From the NCBI GenBank assembly GCA_001512485.1, contig LFRV01000117.1:41549-94330 (forward strand): a stretch of 52,782 bases of DNA. The letters run 5' to 3'. A program made the position numbers and the translations under genes. Below, piece by piece: positions 24,994 through 34,210 of the stretch. Within the stretch, counting starts at the first letter, position 1, and every line of letters starts with the position of its first letter. Under the pieces are notes generated by a model that was not told the DNA's origin, ran no database searches, and saw nothing but the letters and a program-made list of their open reading frames with translations. Origin of the DNA: Clostridiales bacterium DTU069 (GTDB lineage: Bacteria; Bacillota; Clostridia; DSM-8532).

Positions 24994-27450
24994 TTATATA
25001 ACCGAAATTTCTGCGGTTGTTTCGCCTAATCCTTCTGAGCTTACTTTTAAAATTGCCGTGCCCGGTTCAATACCGGTTCTGATTATAGCCTGGCATCTGC
25101 CGAGGTATGTTGTAAATTGTCCCTTTGTGTAATTTTCTGTTGTTATAGGCCTTGCCGAACCGAAGGCCAAAAGATGGCCGGCTCCGGAAACTTCCGCTTT
25201 AATGAGCCTGTCGTCAGAAGGGACACGCCTTCCTTCGCTGTCCGCCGTAATGACTGTTGCATAGACCAGTGACTGCCCGTCAGCATTAGCCTCTGATTTT
25301 TCAAGTTTAATGATAAGTTTTGAAACTTCACCGGCAGTTGTCAATTCATGTTCGGAAACCTTCTCGCCTCTGTTGTCATAGCTGATGGCTTTTAATGTGC
25401 CCGGCTCATATTTTATATTGAATGTCGTGATAAAGTCTTTCCCTGCCTGCTGCCTGCCGTATGATTTTCCGTTCAAAATAAGCTCCACTTCATGGTTCCT
25501 TGAATAGACATCAACCCTTACCGGAGATCCTTCAAAGCCGTTCCATGTCCATTCGTTTGCACCATCCGGGAATCCCCACGGGCTGATTATTTCTTTTTTT
25601 CCGTGGTTTGCCGGGTTGTGAACGAAAATGTAAGTTTCATCGGAACCCCAGACAATTTTCCTAAGATGAAGCTGTGCTCTGTCATCCCAGCATAAATCAA
25701 AATCACCGCAATTTGCCGTTCTCCAGGGGTATTTAACTTCCGGCAGTTCATCCCGGGCATCTGGAGAAACATATAATGCCATGCCTACCCCTGCTTCGCC
25801 AATATAATCCATGCTTGTCCATGTAAAATCGCCGATGACATACGGACATTCTTCGACAAGCTTCCATACGGTTGCTATGTTTTTCGGAAAACTCTCCGTA
25901 CCAACTATTATCCTGTTCGGATATTTTTCATGATCCGATTTATAACGTCCGTCATAATAATTGTACCCTACTACATCAAGCGGGGCGACAAAAGGCTCCG
26001 TCCTTTCGGCAAATATCGTATCTCCATAAGGCACTAACGCATTTTGCATATTTGTTGTCCCGAGTTTTTTATTTTCGACAATTTGCTGCCACGATTTAAA
26101 TACCTTTTCCATTTCATCGTCTTCCAACCCGTTATGCGGTCCGCATACGGCACCCGTTACAGGCCTGGTTCCGTCAAGCTTCCGGATATGCTCCGCCGCA
26201 TCGGCAGACAGCGCATAACCTTCCGACAAGCCAAAACGTTCCTGTACTTCATTGAATATTGACCATAACACAATACATGGGTGGCTGCGATCCCTTGTTA
26301 CAAACTGTTCAATGTCATATTTCCAATGTGTCTCAAAATATGCATGGTAGTCATTCGGGTTACCCGACATCCTGAACATGTCGAAAGCCTCGTTGATAAC
26401 CATTATCCCTAATCTGTCGCAAGCTTCCAGGAAGTCGCGGGAAGGCGGGTTATGCGCGCAGCGTATCGCGTTAAACCCGTTATCTTTGTGGAGTTTAACC
26501 TTTTTGTATTCGCAGTCGTATAAAGACACAGCGCCGAGTATGCCGTTTGTGTGGTGAATACAGCCTCCCTTTAGTTTTACAGAGCGGTTATTAAGCATAA
26601 ATCCGTTTTTAGTGTCAACCGATATGGTTCTTATGCCAAAAAGGGTTTCAGCAGAATCTATTACTGAGGCATCTGCGGGTACCTGCGAATATTCCCGCAG
26701 TACAGCTCTTACCTTGTATAACTTCGGATTATCAATATCCCACAATTGCGCATTTTCAACAACCAATCCAACTCTGCCTGTACGTATTCCCATTGCCGGG
26801 ATCTGTACTGCCATATGTCCCGTGGCTGAAAGAAGGTTATCGTCATCGGTGTATAATTCAACATCAATATGCCAGACTCCGGGTTTTGAAGTATGGTTTT
26901 CCGCCGTTACTTCAACAGTTATATAGGCGGTATTGCCGTCTACTCGGTTTGTATACGCAAAGATAGGCCAGGGAGAAAGATGCACATACGGCGCAGTTAA
27001 CAGATCAACATGACGATATATGCCGGTTCCCGTATACCACCGGCTCGTATAAGGCATTTCATTATTTACTATTACCTGTATCCTTGATTCACGGCCGAAC
27101 CGTACATACGGCGTAATATCGGCATGAAATGGAGTATAGCCATATGGATGGCGTTTTACGAAATTGCCGTCGCAATAGACTTCAGTGTTCATATAAGCCC
27201 CGTCTATTTCCAGAAGAATACGTTGATCTTTTAAGGCTTCAGGTATTGTAACGTATTTAGTATAGCATGCAAGACTGCCTTTATAGTATCCGCTTGCCCT
27301 GCCGCTTTTTGCGTCAGGCGAAACATCGGTTTCGATCATCAAATCATGCGGCAGATTAACTACACGGCATTCCTTAACATTTCTGAACGAGTTAATGCTC
27401 GTCTGTTTAGTATCCAAATACCATTCCCGATCAATGTTTATACGTTTCAT
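24994..27450 (-). CDS. Glycoside hydrolase family 2, beta-galactosidase-like
   Basis: 818 residues. N-terminal sugar-binding jelly roll (NLPHDLMIE, GYYKGS), Ig-like domain, then the TIM barrel with IRCAHNPPSRDFLEACDRLG. The acid/base is Glu401 in WSIFNEV and the nucleophile probably Glu519 in IIVGTESFP. C-terminal DUF4982-like and Ig-like modules follow. There is no signal peptide, so it should act inside the cell on oligosaccharides imported by the neighbouring ABC system. Beta-galactosidase is the best guess; beta-glucuronidase or beta-mannosidase specificity cannot be excluded. Start at ATG 27450 behind AAGGAGGG. It has its own terminator and is separated by another from the transporter genes. 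Confidence 0.9.
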   Translation of the reverse strand: MKRINIDREWYLDTKQTSINSFRNVKECRVVNLPHDLMIETDVSPDAKSGRASGYYKGSLACYTKYVTIPEALKDQRILLEIDGAYMNTEVYCDGNFVKRHPYGYTPFHADITPYVRFGRESRIQVIVNNEMPYTSRWYTGTGIYRHVDLLTAPYVHLSPWPIFAYTNRVDGNTAYITVEVTAENHTSKPGVWHIDVELYTDDDNLLSATGHMAVQIPAMGIRTGRVGLVVENAQLWDIDNPKLYKVRAVLREYSQVPADASVIDSAETLFGIRTISVDTKNGFMLNNRSVKLKGGCIHHTNGILGAVSLYDCEYKKVKLHKDNGFNAIRCAHNPPSRDFLEACDRLGIMVINEAFDMFRMSGNPNDYHAYFETHWKYDIEQFVTRDRSHPCIVLWSIFNEVQERFGLSEGYALSADAAEHIRKLDGTRPVTGAVCGPHNGLEDDEMEKVFKSWQQIVENKKLGTTNMQNALVPYGDTIFAERTEPFVAPLDVVGYNYYDGRYKSDHEKYPNRIIVGTESFPKNIATVWKLVEECPYVIGDFTWTSMDYIGEAGVGMALYVSPDARDELPEVKYPWRTANCGDFDLCWDDRAQLHLRKIVWGSDETYIFVHNPANHGKKEIISPWGFPDGANEWTWNGFEGSPVRVDVYSRNHEVELILNGKSYGRQQAGKDFITTFNIKYEPGTLKAISYDNRGEKVSEHELTTAGEVSKLIIKLEKSEANADGQSLVYATVITADSEGRRVPSDDRLIKAEVSGAGHLLAFGSARPITTENYTKGQFTTYLGRCQAIIRTGIEPGTAILKVSSEGLGETTAEISVI

Positions 27451-27512
27451 TTTACCCTCCTTGATATTAATGTATCATATTCCATACCGAGTTAAAAAGC
27501 TTACTTTATATA

Positions 27513-27541
27513 AAAAGGGAATTATGAAAATTCCCTTTTTA
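27513..27541 (-). terminator. Terminator downstream of the sugar-binding lipoprotein gene
   Basis: AAAAAGGGAATT (27513-27524) pairs with AATTCCCTTTTT (27530-27541). On the minus strand this is GGGAATT...AATTCCC followed by TTTTTATAT. It lies between the lipoprotein gene and the GH2 gene, and may allow read-through at reduced level. Confidence 0.85.
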
Positions 27542-27621
27542 TATTATACTTATCACCGGTATTAACTTTTGTATCAAACAACAAAAATTCCCGCACTTTT
27601 TAAGGTTTACACCATGCCTGG

Positions 27622-29340
27622 TTATTTCTTTCCATACTTGGCTTCATAACCTTCCTGGCAAATATCCAGGTATTTTTGCAAACCAAGGTTATTCAGCCCT
27701 TTTATGTAGGCATCCCAATCAGCATCGCTGAATATGTCCAAATCACCGGTAACAAATCTCGCGACATGCTGTTTTACATATTCTGTAATGCTTGTCTTGA
27801 TGAGCGAGAAGTCGGTTATCTTGTCAGGCAGGGCCACGATGGTGGGAACAAGTTCGCTGTTCGGGAATGCAAACGGTTCATAAAGCTTTGTTGCCTGGAA
27901 CAGCATCAGTTCACCATCTCCGTCGCCATCACGCCAATTCTGACTGTTAACTTTCTTGCCTTCCCTGTAGGCAGCATCTGTAATCGTCGGCAGAGCCTGA
28001 CCTAATATAATATTATTTTCAAGCAGATCTGAGTGCGGAGTAATTTCAACATACCTCGCGGGATTTCCGTTAAAGTCCAGTTCGCCTTCTTCACCTTCAC
28101 GCCAGTCACGGCCTTTCTTACCCATATCAAGCCAGTTTCTGCCGTCCTCAGAATACCAATAATCGAGCCAGCGCATAATCAAAGCAGGTTCTTTTGCAGC
28201 TTTTGTTATGACAAAGATGCCAACATCGGCCGGTGTTAAGTTATTATAAGAAGCGACTGATGCATATCCGTTAGGGCCGGTCAACGGCGGAAGTGCATCA
28301 TACTGCTTGAATTTGTCGGAAACAGCCGCTCCTGAGCATAGGAAATTGACTCCTCCAAAGCCTACGCCTATCACAGGCTCTTCACCCGCCTCGTTGATCT
28401 GGGCCAACACCGAGGTGCTTTGGGTGAAGGATTCAGGTGCTATTAATTCGTTTACATACAGGTCTCTGAGATACTTCAGCCCTTCCCTCCACTCGTTTTG
28501 GGCAGGACCATACTGTATTTTCTTGTTTTTGTCGAATACCAGGTTCTGGTCGGAATCGGTATATATGAATGCACACATCAGAAAGCCGTCGATATTTGTT
28601 CTCCAGCCATCTACAGAAGCGGCCATCGGGATCTCGTCGTTTTCTCCGTTTCTGTTAGGATCCTGGGTTTTAAACGCCATCAGTACATTTTTTAAATCTT
28701 CCGTTGTTTTCGGCATTTCCAGGTTCAGGTTTTTTAGCCATGTGGAATTTATCCATGCTTTTTGCTGGTGATTGCAGTGGTAGCATTCATTTACACCAAA
28801 GAAGCTGTAAATATTTCCGTCGAGGCTGGTTACGAAAGATTCAATATCAGGTCTTTTTTCCAAAAAAGATTTTAAGTGTATTGAATGATCCCTGATTAAA
28901 TCCTGAACCGGGATGAAAATTCCCTGCGACCCATATTGATCAAGTTGGGATTGAGTGAACATGGACCCGCCGAATTGTGTACCGCACGCAATGGCATCGG
29001 GAAGGTCACCGCTGGCGATAATAAGGGAAACTTTGTCCATCCAGCCGTCTGCAGGAGTGGTTTGCCAGTTGATATGAACATTGGTCATTTTCTCATACTC
29101 AATGACGGTCTCATTCTCCGTTATGGGTTCGTTAATGAGCCACGGCGCCAGGATTGAAAACTCTTTCCTTGTGTTTGTTATTGGGAACGTACCAAGCTCA
29201 TTATATTCTGAACCCTGGCTTTCCTGGGTCACTGCGGATGTTGTTTCCTTCTGCTGTGAATCGCCTGGTGTGCTGCATCCAGCCAATAGAAGAGTCAAAG
29301 TCAGAAGCGCGGCTAACACTGATAAGATGGTTTTTTTCAT
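27622..29340 (-). CDS. ABC transporter sugar-binding lipoprotein (LplA-like)
   Basis: 572 residues. Signal peptide with lipobox LLAGC, so Cys22 is the lipidation site, then a Ser/Thr/Gln-rich tether and a large type II substrate-binding fold. The sequence ITENETVIEYEKMTNVHINWQ and the length match the LplA/YtcQ group that pairs with LplB- and LplC-type permeases. It should capture an oligosaccharide outside the membrane; the ligand is unknown, but an adjacent GH2 enzyme suggests a beta-linked sugar. Start at ATG 29340 with AAGGAGG 8 nt upstream. Confidence 0.92.
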   Translation of the reverse strand: MKKTILSVLAALLTLTLLLAGCSTPGDSQQKETTSAVTQESQGSEYNELGTFPITNTRKEFSILAPWLINEPITENETVIEYEKMTNVHINWQTTPADGWMDKVSLIIASGDLPDAIACGTQFGGSMFTQSQLDQYGSQGIFIPVQDLIRDHSIHLKSFLEKRPDIESFVTSLDGNIYSFFGVNECYHCNHQQKAWINSTWLKNLNLEMPKTTEDLKNVLMAFKTQDPNRNGENDEIPMAASVDGWRTNIDGFLMCAFIYTDSDQNLVFDKNKKIQYGPAQNEWREGLKYLRDLYVNELIAPESFTQSTSVLAQINEAGEEPVIGVGFGGVNFLCSGAAVSDKFKQYDALPPLTGPNGYASVASYNNLTPADVGIFVITKAAKEPALIMRWLDYWYSEDGRNWLDMGKKGRDWREGEEGELDFNGNPARYVEITPHSDLLENNIILGQALPTITDAAYREGKKVNSQNWRDGDGDGELMLFQATKLYEPFAFPNSELVPTIVALPDKITDFSLIKTSITEYVKQHVARFVTGDLDIFSDADWDAYIKGLNNLGLQKYLDICQEGYEAKYGKK

Positions 29341-29422
29341 GCCAATTCCTCCTTATAAAAATATTTTATTTAATATATTGCAGAATGCAATATATCAGCC
29401 TTATTGTACTCAGACAGGCAGT

Positions 29423-30328
29423 TTACCCCTTTATTGCTCCGATCATAATGCCCTGAACGAAATATTTCTGTATGAACGGGTACAGTATCATCAGAGGCAG
29501 ACTCGAGAATACAATTACCGCATATTTCAATGCCTCGGCTATGGCCAAACTCTGGCTCTGATCAGCTCCACCGCTGCTTTCAATTATCTGGGACTGAAGC
29601 TGGGAACTAATCAGAATATTTCTCAGTACAAGCTGCAAAGGATATTTTTCCTGTGATTTTAAATATATCATTGAGTCAAAATATGAATTCCAAATTCCGA
29701 CGGCATAAAAAAGCGTCATAACGGCAAGTATCGGTTTTGATACAGGCAATGCTATTTGAATAAAGGTCCTGATGTCCGAACTGCCGTCTATTGTCGCGGC
29801 TTCGTAAAGTTCGTTGGGTATTGTATTGATAAAGAAGGTGCGAGCAATCACTATATTCCAGACGCTGAGTGCATTGGGTATAATTAACGCCGCATACTTA
29901 TCGATCATCCCAAGACTTCTGACAACGAGATATGTCGGGATCAAACCGCCGTTGAACAGCATTGTGAATACGAAGTACCACATGATCGCGTTTCTTCCGA
30001 CAAGCGTATTTCTTGCTAACGGGTATGCTGCCATAATAGTCAGTGAAACACTTAAAAGCGTACCGAGTACGGATATGAGTACCGAGTTGGCGAAACCGCT
30101 GATAATAACCGAGTTGCTTATTATCCTTTCGTAACTCGCTAATGTGGGCTTTACGGGCAGAAAGATAACCTTTCCCGCCAGGACGCTTGGAGGATCGCTG
30201 AATGATTGGCTTACTATATTCAAAAGTGGCAGGAATACAACCAACAAGCAAAATGTAAGAAAAATCATATTGATCAAATCAAATATCTTGTCGCCTATTG
30301 TTATGCGAATATGTATTTTTCGAGTCAT
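29423..30328 (-). CDS. Carbohydrate ABC transporter permease (LplC-like)
   Basis: 301 residues with six predicted membrane segments and the binding-protein-dependent permease EAA loop NELYEAATIDGSSDIRTFIQIALP, which docks on the ATPase. The N-terminus (IFDLINMIFLTFCLLVVFLPLLNIVSQSFSDP) is characteristic of the LplC/YtcP group. Start at ATG 30328 behind AAGGGG; an upstream in-frame ATG lacks a site. It follows the LplB-like gene by 14 bases. Confidence 0.92.
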   Translation of the reverse strand: MTRKIHIRITIGDKIFDLINMIFLTFCLLVVFLPLLNIVSQSFSDPPSVLAGKVIFLPVKPTLASYERIISNSVIISGFANSVLISVLGTLLSVSLTIMAAYPLARNTLVGRNAIMWYFVFTMLFNGGLIPTYLVVRSLGMIDKYAALIIPNALSVWNIVIARTFFINTIPNELYEAATIDGSSDIRTFIQIALPVSKPILAVMTLFYAVGIWNSYFDSMIYLKSQEKYPLQLVLRNILISSQLQSQIIESSGGADQSQSLAIAEALKYAVIVFSSLPLMILYPFIQKYFVQGIMIGAIKG

Positions 30329-30342
30329 AGCTATTCCCCTTC

Positions 30343-31299
30343 TCACCACAGACTGGTTTCCGAAGTTTTTCTTGCTATGTAATTTACTACCGTAAGCAGT
30401 ACCATTGATACTATTGAATTAAAAAGTCCTATCGCAGACGAATAGCTGTATTGAGCCGACACTAATCCTATTTTGTATACATACGTGGATATTACTTCGG
30501 AAACGTTCAGATTTAAAGGATTCTGCATCAGAAAAATTTTTTCATATCCAACGTTTAATATGGAAGCGGAGTTTAGTATAAGCAGTATGATAAAAGTGGG
30601 CATAATGCCGGGCAGATCAATGTATATAATCTTTTGCAGCGTTGTTGCGCCGTCAATTCTTGCAGCCTCGTAAAGTTCTTTATCTATTCCTGACAGGGCA
30701 GCAAGATATATTACAGATGAATAGCCGGCACCTTGCCATATACCCGACCAGACATAAATTGAACGGAAGAGTTTCGGTTTTGCGAGGAGGTTGACCGCTT
30801 CTCCGCCGAACAGCTTAATTACGTTATTCAGCAAGCCATAGGGCGATAATATCTGGTTGACCATTGCCACCAATATAACCGTGGATATAAAATACGGGGC
30901 ATAGGTGACAAGTTGCACGGTCTTCGCAAAAACCCTGACTTTGCACTCGTTCAATGCTATTGCAAGTATTATTGGGACGGGTGCGCTTGCAAGGATGGAA
31001 TAAATACTGATCGAGAATGTATTGAGGAGCAGTTGTCCAAACTGCGGTGATGTCAGGAACATCCTGAAATACTTAAGTCCAACCCATTTGCTTTGCAGGA
31101 TCCCAAGGCCGGGATTAAAATCCTTGAATGCTATTTGCACGCCGTACATCGGATAATACCGGAACAGGAAAGTCCACACAACCGGAAACAGCAGCAGAAT
31201 ATATAATTGCCAGTGCCGAAAAATTGCTATAAGCTTCTTTTTCCCATTATAATTATTTATCGCTGGAATTGATTTCTTTACTGTTCTTTTACTTAGCAT
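30343..31299 (-). CDS. Carbohydrate ABC transporter permease (LplB-like)
   Basis: 318 residues, six membrane segments, EAA loop KELYEAARIDGATTLQKIIYIDLPGIMP. N-terminal FRYYPMYGVQIAFKDFNPGLGI is characteristic of LplB/YteP permeases. Start at ATG 31299 behind GAGGG. It is the first gene of the transport operon, downstream of the membrane AraC regulator. No ATP-binding subunit is encoded nearby; such transporters commonly share an MsmX/MsmK-type ATPase encoded elsewhere. Confidence 0.92.
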   Translation of the reverse strand: MLSKRTVKKSIPAINNYNGKKKLIAIFRHWQLYILLLFPVVWTFLFRYYPMYGVQIAFKDFNPGLGILQSKWVGLKYFRMFLTSPQFGQLLLNTFSISIYSILASAPVPIILAIALNECKVRVFAKTVQLVTYAPYFISTVILVAMVNQILSPYGLLNNVIKLFGGEAVNLLAKPKLFRSIYVWSGIWQGAGYSSVIYLAALSGIDKELYEAARIDGATTLQKIIYIDLPGIMPTFIILLILNSASILNVGYEKIFLMQNPLNLNVSEVISTYVYKIGLVSAQYSYSSAIGLFNSIVSMVLLTVVNYIARKTSETSLW

Positions 31300-31386
31300 T
31301 TTTATATCCCTCGCTGTTCGCTAAAAACAATCTAACATAAAACCGTATGGAAAAATAGAAACGATAATTTGATTACAAAACAAAAA

Positions 31387-31414
31387 ATAATAATTGTGGG
31401 AAACAATTATTCAA
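31387..31414 (-). promoter_or_regulatory. Inverted repeat overlapping a possible transport-operon promoter
   Basis: A perfect 9-bp inverted repeat, AATAATTGT and ACAATTATT, with a five-base spacer (31389-31411). On the minus strand TTGAAT and TATTAT flank it as candidate -35 and -10 boxes 16 bp apart, so it could be an operator of the AraC-type regulator. The T-rich sequence that follows on the minus strand also allows a weak terminator of the regulator gene. I cannot decide between these. Confidence 0.4.
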
Positions 31415-31472
31415 TAAAAGCACAAAATTTCAGAATGCTGTTAATTTATCGGATTGAGATGTATTAGGTGAA

Positions 31473-33752
31473 TCATAGACATTCTCTGTATTCGTTCGGA
31501 AGCTGGCCTAAACGCCTTTTAAATGCGCGCCGGAATGAATATGAATTATTATATCCAACATAACCCGAGATTTCTTCAATAGTCAGGCTCGGATCACAAA
31601 GGAGCTCACAGGCTTTCTTTATACGTATTTCCTCCAAATATTCGCTGAAATTCTGCCCTGTTTGCTCCTTAAAGAATTGGGACAGGTAAGAAGAGGAGAT
31701 TTTAAACATGGATGACAGGATTTGTAAAGATATGTTTGCGTCATTGTAGTTATTTTGCAGGTATTCGAGTATTTCATCGAGCATCTTTTGGTTATGGCTT
31801 TTTTTGTTTTTGCTTATAACTTCGCATAACTGGCAGAATGAATCTATTATCTCGCACATGCAATCCTTAGAGGATATATCCCACATTTTCAATGAATAGA
31901 TGCCGATTGCCTGCGGGTCCAGGTTCATTTCACCGCATATTTTCACAAGTGTGGCTTTCATCTCGCTGAATAGCTGAAACTGCATGGAATAGGAAAGACG
32001 TCTGCTTTCAAAATTTTCTTTCTTTATATGCTGAAGTGTCCTGATAAGTTCATCGTAGTTCCCGCTCTTTACCATGTTTGCAAGTATTCTTTCCACATCC
32101 ATCGGATAGTAATACTGCCGGGATACCGGTATATCCGAATACCAGATCATATAGTCCGATTGCTCCGTTAAATCAAACTGGTGTAGCGCAACTTTCGCTT
32201 CAAAGAACGAAAGACTCACATCCGACAGACTGCCGTACAAATTTCCGATGCCGTAATTAAGGCTAATATTGCAAGCCTGAATTAATTCATTATTGATTGT
32301 TTCAATATATTGACGGATTTGTTCACGGCATGCATCATCATCATTGTTGTTAAAACAGAGTATAACGGCTATTTGCTGCGGCTCAATAATGTAGGTGCAG
32401 CCGTTTCCATTCATGTTTTTCTGCAAAAAACTGTCGGTAATCCTTTTTATCGCGTTTTCTTCAAGAAGAGTATTTACATCAATACCCTTTACAACCGCAT
32501 ATCTGTTGATTGTCGGTACAACTACCACATAACGGCTGCCCTCGAGGTTCAGCCCAAGATTTTTAAGTATATTTCTCGCTTCCTGGACTTCATTTATTGT
32601 ACCACTTAATAACTGGCCGATTAGAACGTCCTTCAGTTCATTCAGCACCTCATTCATATTCCTGTTTTTGTTGATCAGTATGTTTACATTGTCTTTTATC
32701 AGGCTGTATTCATCTTTCTTTTTTTTATCAACGGATGCAATTCCCAATGATGAGAGTATTTCTCCAATAGGCTTTACCTCGTTCTTTGAAAAAAAGATAG
32801 ACAGCAGGCAGCCTACAATCAACACCGCCGACATATTAATTAGCGCCGTGACTTTTATATGCTGCACATTATTCATTAAGCTCTCTGTTGGAATTACGCA
32901 AATGTAATGCCAATCGTTATAGTTTGATTTTTTGGAAAAAACAATTGAATTTTCTCCATTGATTTTCATATGCTGTGATTGCTTTTCCGGTGAAAGCGTC
33001 TCCAGATCCATCGCTTCAAGTACGATGTTATCATTGCTTTTAACGATAATTTGTTTGTTTTCATCTATAATAAACGCACTGCCATTGTGTGCCAAAACGG
33101 CGTCATTAAGCAGATTACGTATTTTATTGGTATCAATATGCACAATAATTGCACCCTGTGGTATTGATTGTATATAGGTTATTGCTTCATATGTAACATC
33201 ACTGAGACCGAGCCTTTTCATCGTTATTTTATGTGAAGGCAGTATTGTTTTATAATTATTAGTCTCGAAAACCTGGCGGTGCCAGTCTTCGTATGAAATA
33301 CCATCATATTTCATCAGGTTTTCATAAAAATTCCGTATATTGTAATTGGCGAAATTACTGTTGATTACTACATCCGGTTTCTGAAGAAATAAGTACGTGG
33401 TACTGTCGAGTGATCCGGATATGTTATTCGTTTTCATATTATTGATTACCTGGATTAACTGATATACTTTATCGGAGCCATATGTCGGCTGGGGCATGTT
33501 AATTACGGCTTGTAATGTAGAATTCGTGGACAGCATAAAAACCGACAAGTCAATTGATGATAAATAATTGTCTATGATATCACGGCTCTGTTGAATCATG
33601 AAATCCTCGAAATTGACAGCATTGTCTTCAATTACTGACAATGCCTGGTAATATACATAGCTGCCCATCATAATAGGTATTATCAGTATAAAGAAATACG
33701 AAATAAGAAATCGCTTGAAAGCCGTATACTTCCTAATTTTCAGCTTTCCCAT
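31473..33752 (-). CDS. Membrane-bound AraC-family sensor-regulator
   Basis: 759 residues. Two transmembrane segments (~13-33 and ~287-307) enclose an extracellular Cache-like sensor. A cytoplasmic linker region follows, and the C-terminus (~655-755) is an AraC double helix-turn-helix with LQILSSMFKISSSYLSQFFKEQTGQNFSEYLEEIRIKKACELL and ISGYVGYNNSYSFRRAFKRRLGQLPNEYR split across its two halves. This architecture is common next to LplABC-type sugar transporters in Firmicutes, where the sensor is thought to detect the sugar or binding protein. Start at ATG 33752 behind GAGGTG. Same strand and upstream of the transporter operon. Confidence 0.9.
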   Translation of the reverse strand: MGKLKIRKYTAFKRFLISYFFILIIPIMMGSYVYYQALSVIEDNAVNFEDFMIQQSRDIIDNYLSSIDLSVFMLSTNSTLQAVINMPQPTYGSDKVYQLIQVINNMKTNNISGSLDSTTYLFLQKPDVVINSNFANYNIRNFYENLMKYDGISYEDWHRQVFETNNYKTILPSHKITMKRLGLSDVTYEAITYIQSIPQGAIIVHIDTNKIRNLLNDAVLAHNGSAFIIDENKQIIVKSNDNIVLEAMDLETLSPEKQSQHMKINGENSIVFSKKSNYNDWHYICVIPTESLMNNVQHIKVTALINMSAVLIVGCLLSIFFSKNEVKPIGEILSSLGIASVDKKKKDEYSLIKDNVNILINKNRNMNEVLNELKDVLIGQLLSGTINEVQEARNILKNLGLNLEGSRYVVVVPTINRYAVVKGIDVNTLLEENAIKRITDSFLQKNMNGNGCTYIIEPQQIAVILCFNNNDDDACREQIRQYIETINNELIQACNISLNYGIGNLYGSLSDVSLSFFEAKVALHQFDLTEQSDYMIWYSDIPVSRQYYYPMDVERILANMVKSGNYDELIRTLQHIKKENFESRRLSYSMQFQLFSEMKATLVKICGEMNLDPQAIGIYSLKMWDISSKDCMCEIIDSFCQLCEVISKNKKSHNQKMLDEILEYLQNNYNDANISLQILSSMFKISSSYLSQFFKEQTGQNFSEYLEEIRIKKACELLCDPSLTIEEISGYVGYNNSYSFRRAFKRRLGQLPNEYRECL

Positions 33753-33876
33753 AATTACACCTCGATACACAAATAATATTACAGTATAAGTGCAACTGTT
33801 AAACAATTAATAAACATTATGTGTGATGAGAGCAATGAAATCATATAGTCATATTTAATTCATTAGTGATAATTCA

Positions 33877-34185
33877 TTATTTGATATCAATAAACGCAGC
33901 TTTTGTATCAATATCAAGCATATCCAGTAATGGGGCCGGAATCGTTTCTAAGGCTAATAATCTGTTTCCATTGTTTTTCTGCGATTCTAAGTACTCCAGC
34001 AGTTCAAAATAAAGCCTTTTCATAACGGCGGAGCGGTGTATCATGCAAGGCTCCGGATCATTAAACCATTCAATGCTTTTCGTTATAACAATTTCTTCTT
34101 TTAAAGGAATATCTATTACTCTCTTTTCAAAAATAGCTTTTTTATTGCAATCCAAAACGCAAATTTTCATTTTTACACTGCTCAC
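33877..34185 (-). CDS. Small conserved-looking protein after the CcdA-type gene, unknown function
   Basis: About 102 residues, no membrane segment. Features are a beta-rich start (MKICVLDCNKKAIFEKRVIDIP), EWFNDPEPCMIHRSAVMKRLY, and an acidic end. Not recognised. Two cysteines are well separated and form no CXXC. Start uncertain: GTG 34185 has GGGG 9 nt upstream, and the ATG at 34170 is an alternative. It begins about 25 bases after the CcdA-type stop and so probably belongs to the same transcript. Confidence 0.5.
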   Translation of the reverse strand: MSSVKMKICVLDCNKKAIFEKRVIDIPLKEEIVITKSIEWFNDPEPCMIHRSAVMKRLYFELLEYLESQKNNGNRLLALETIPAPLLDMLDIDTKAAFIDIK

Positions 34186-34210
34186 ATCACGGTCCCCTTT
34201 ACACTGCTCA

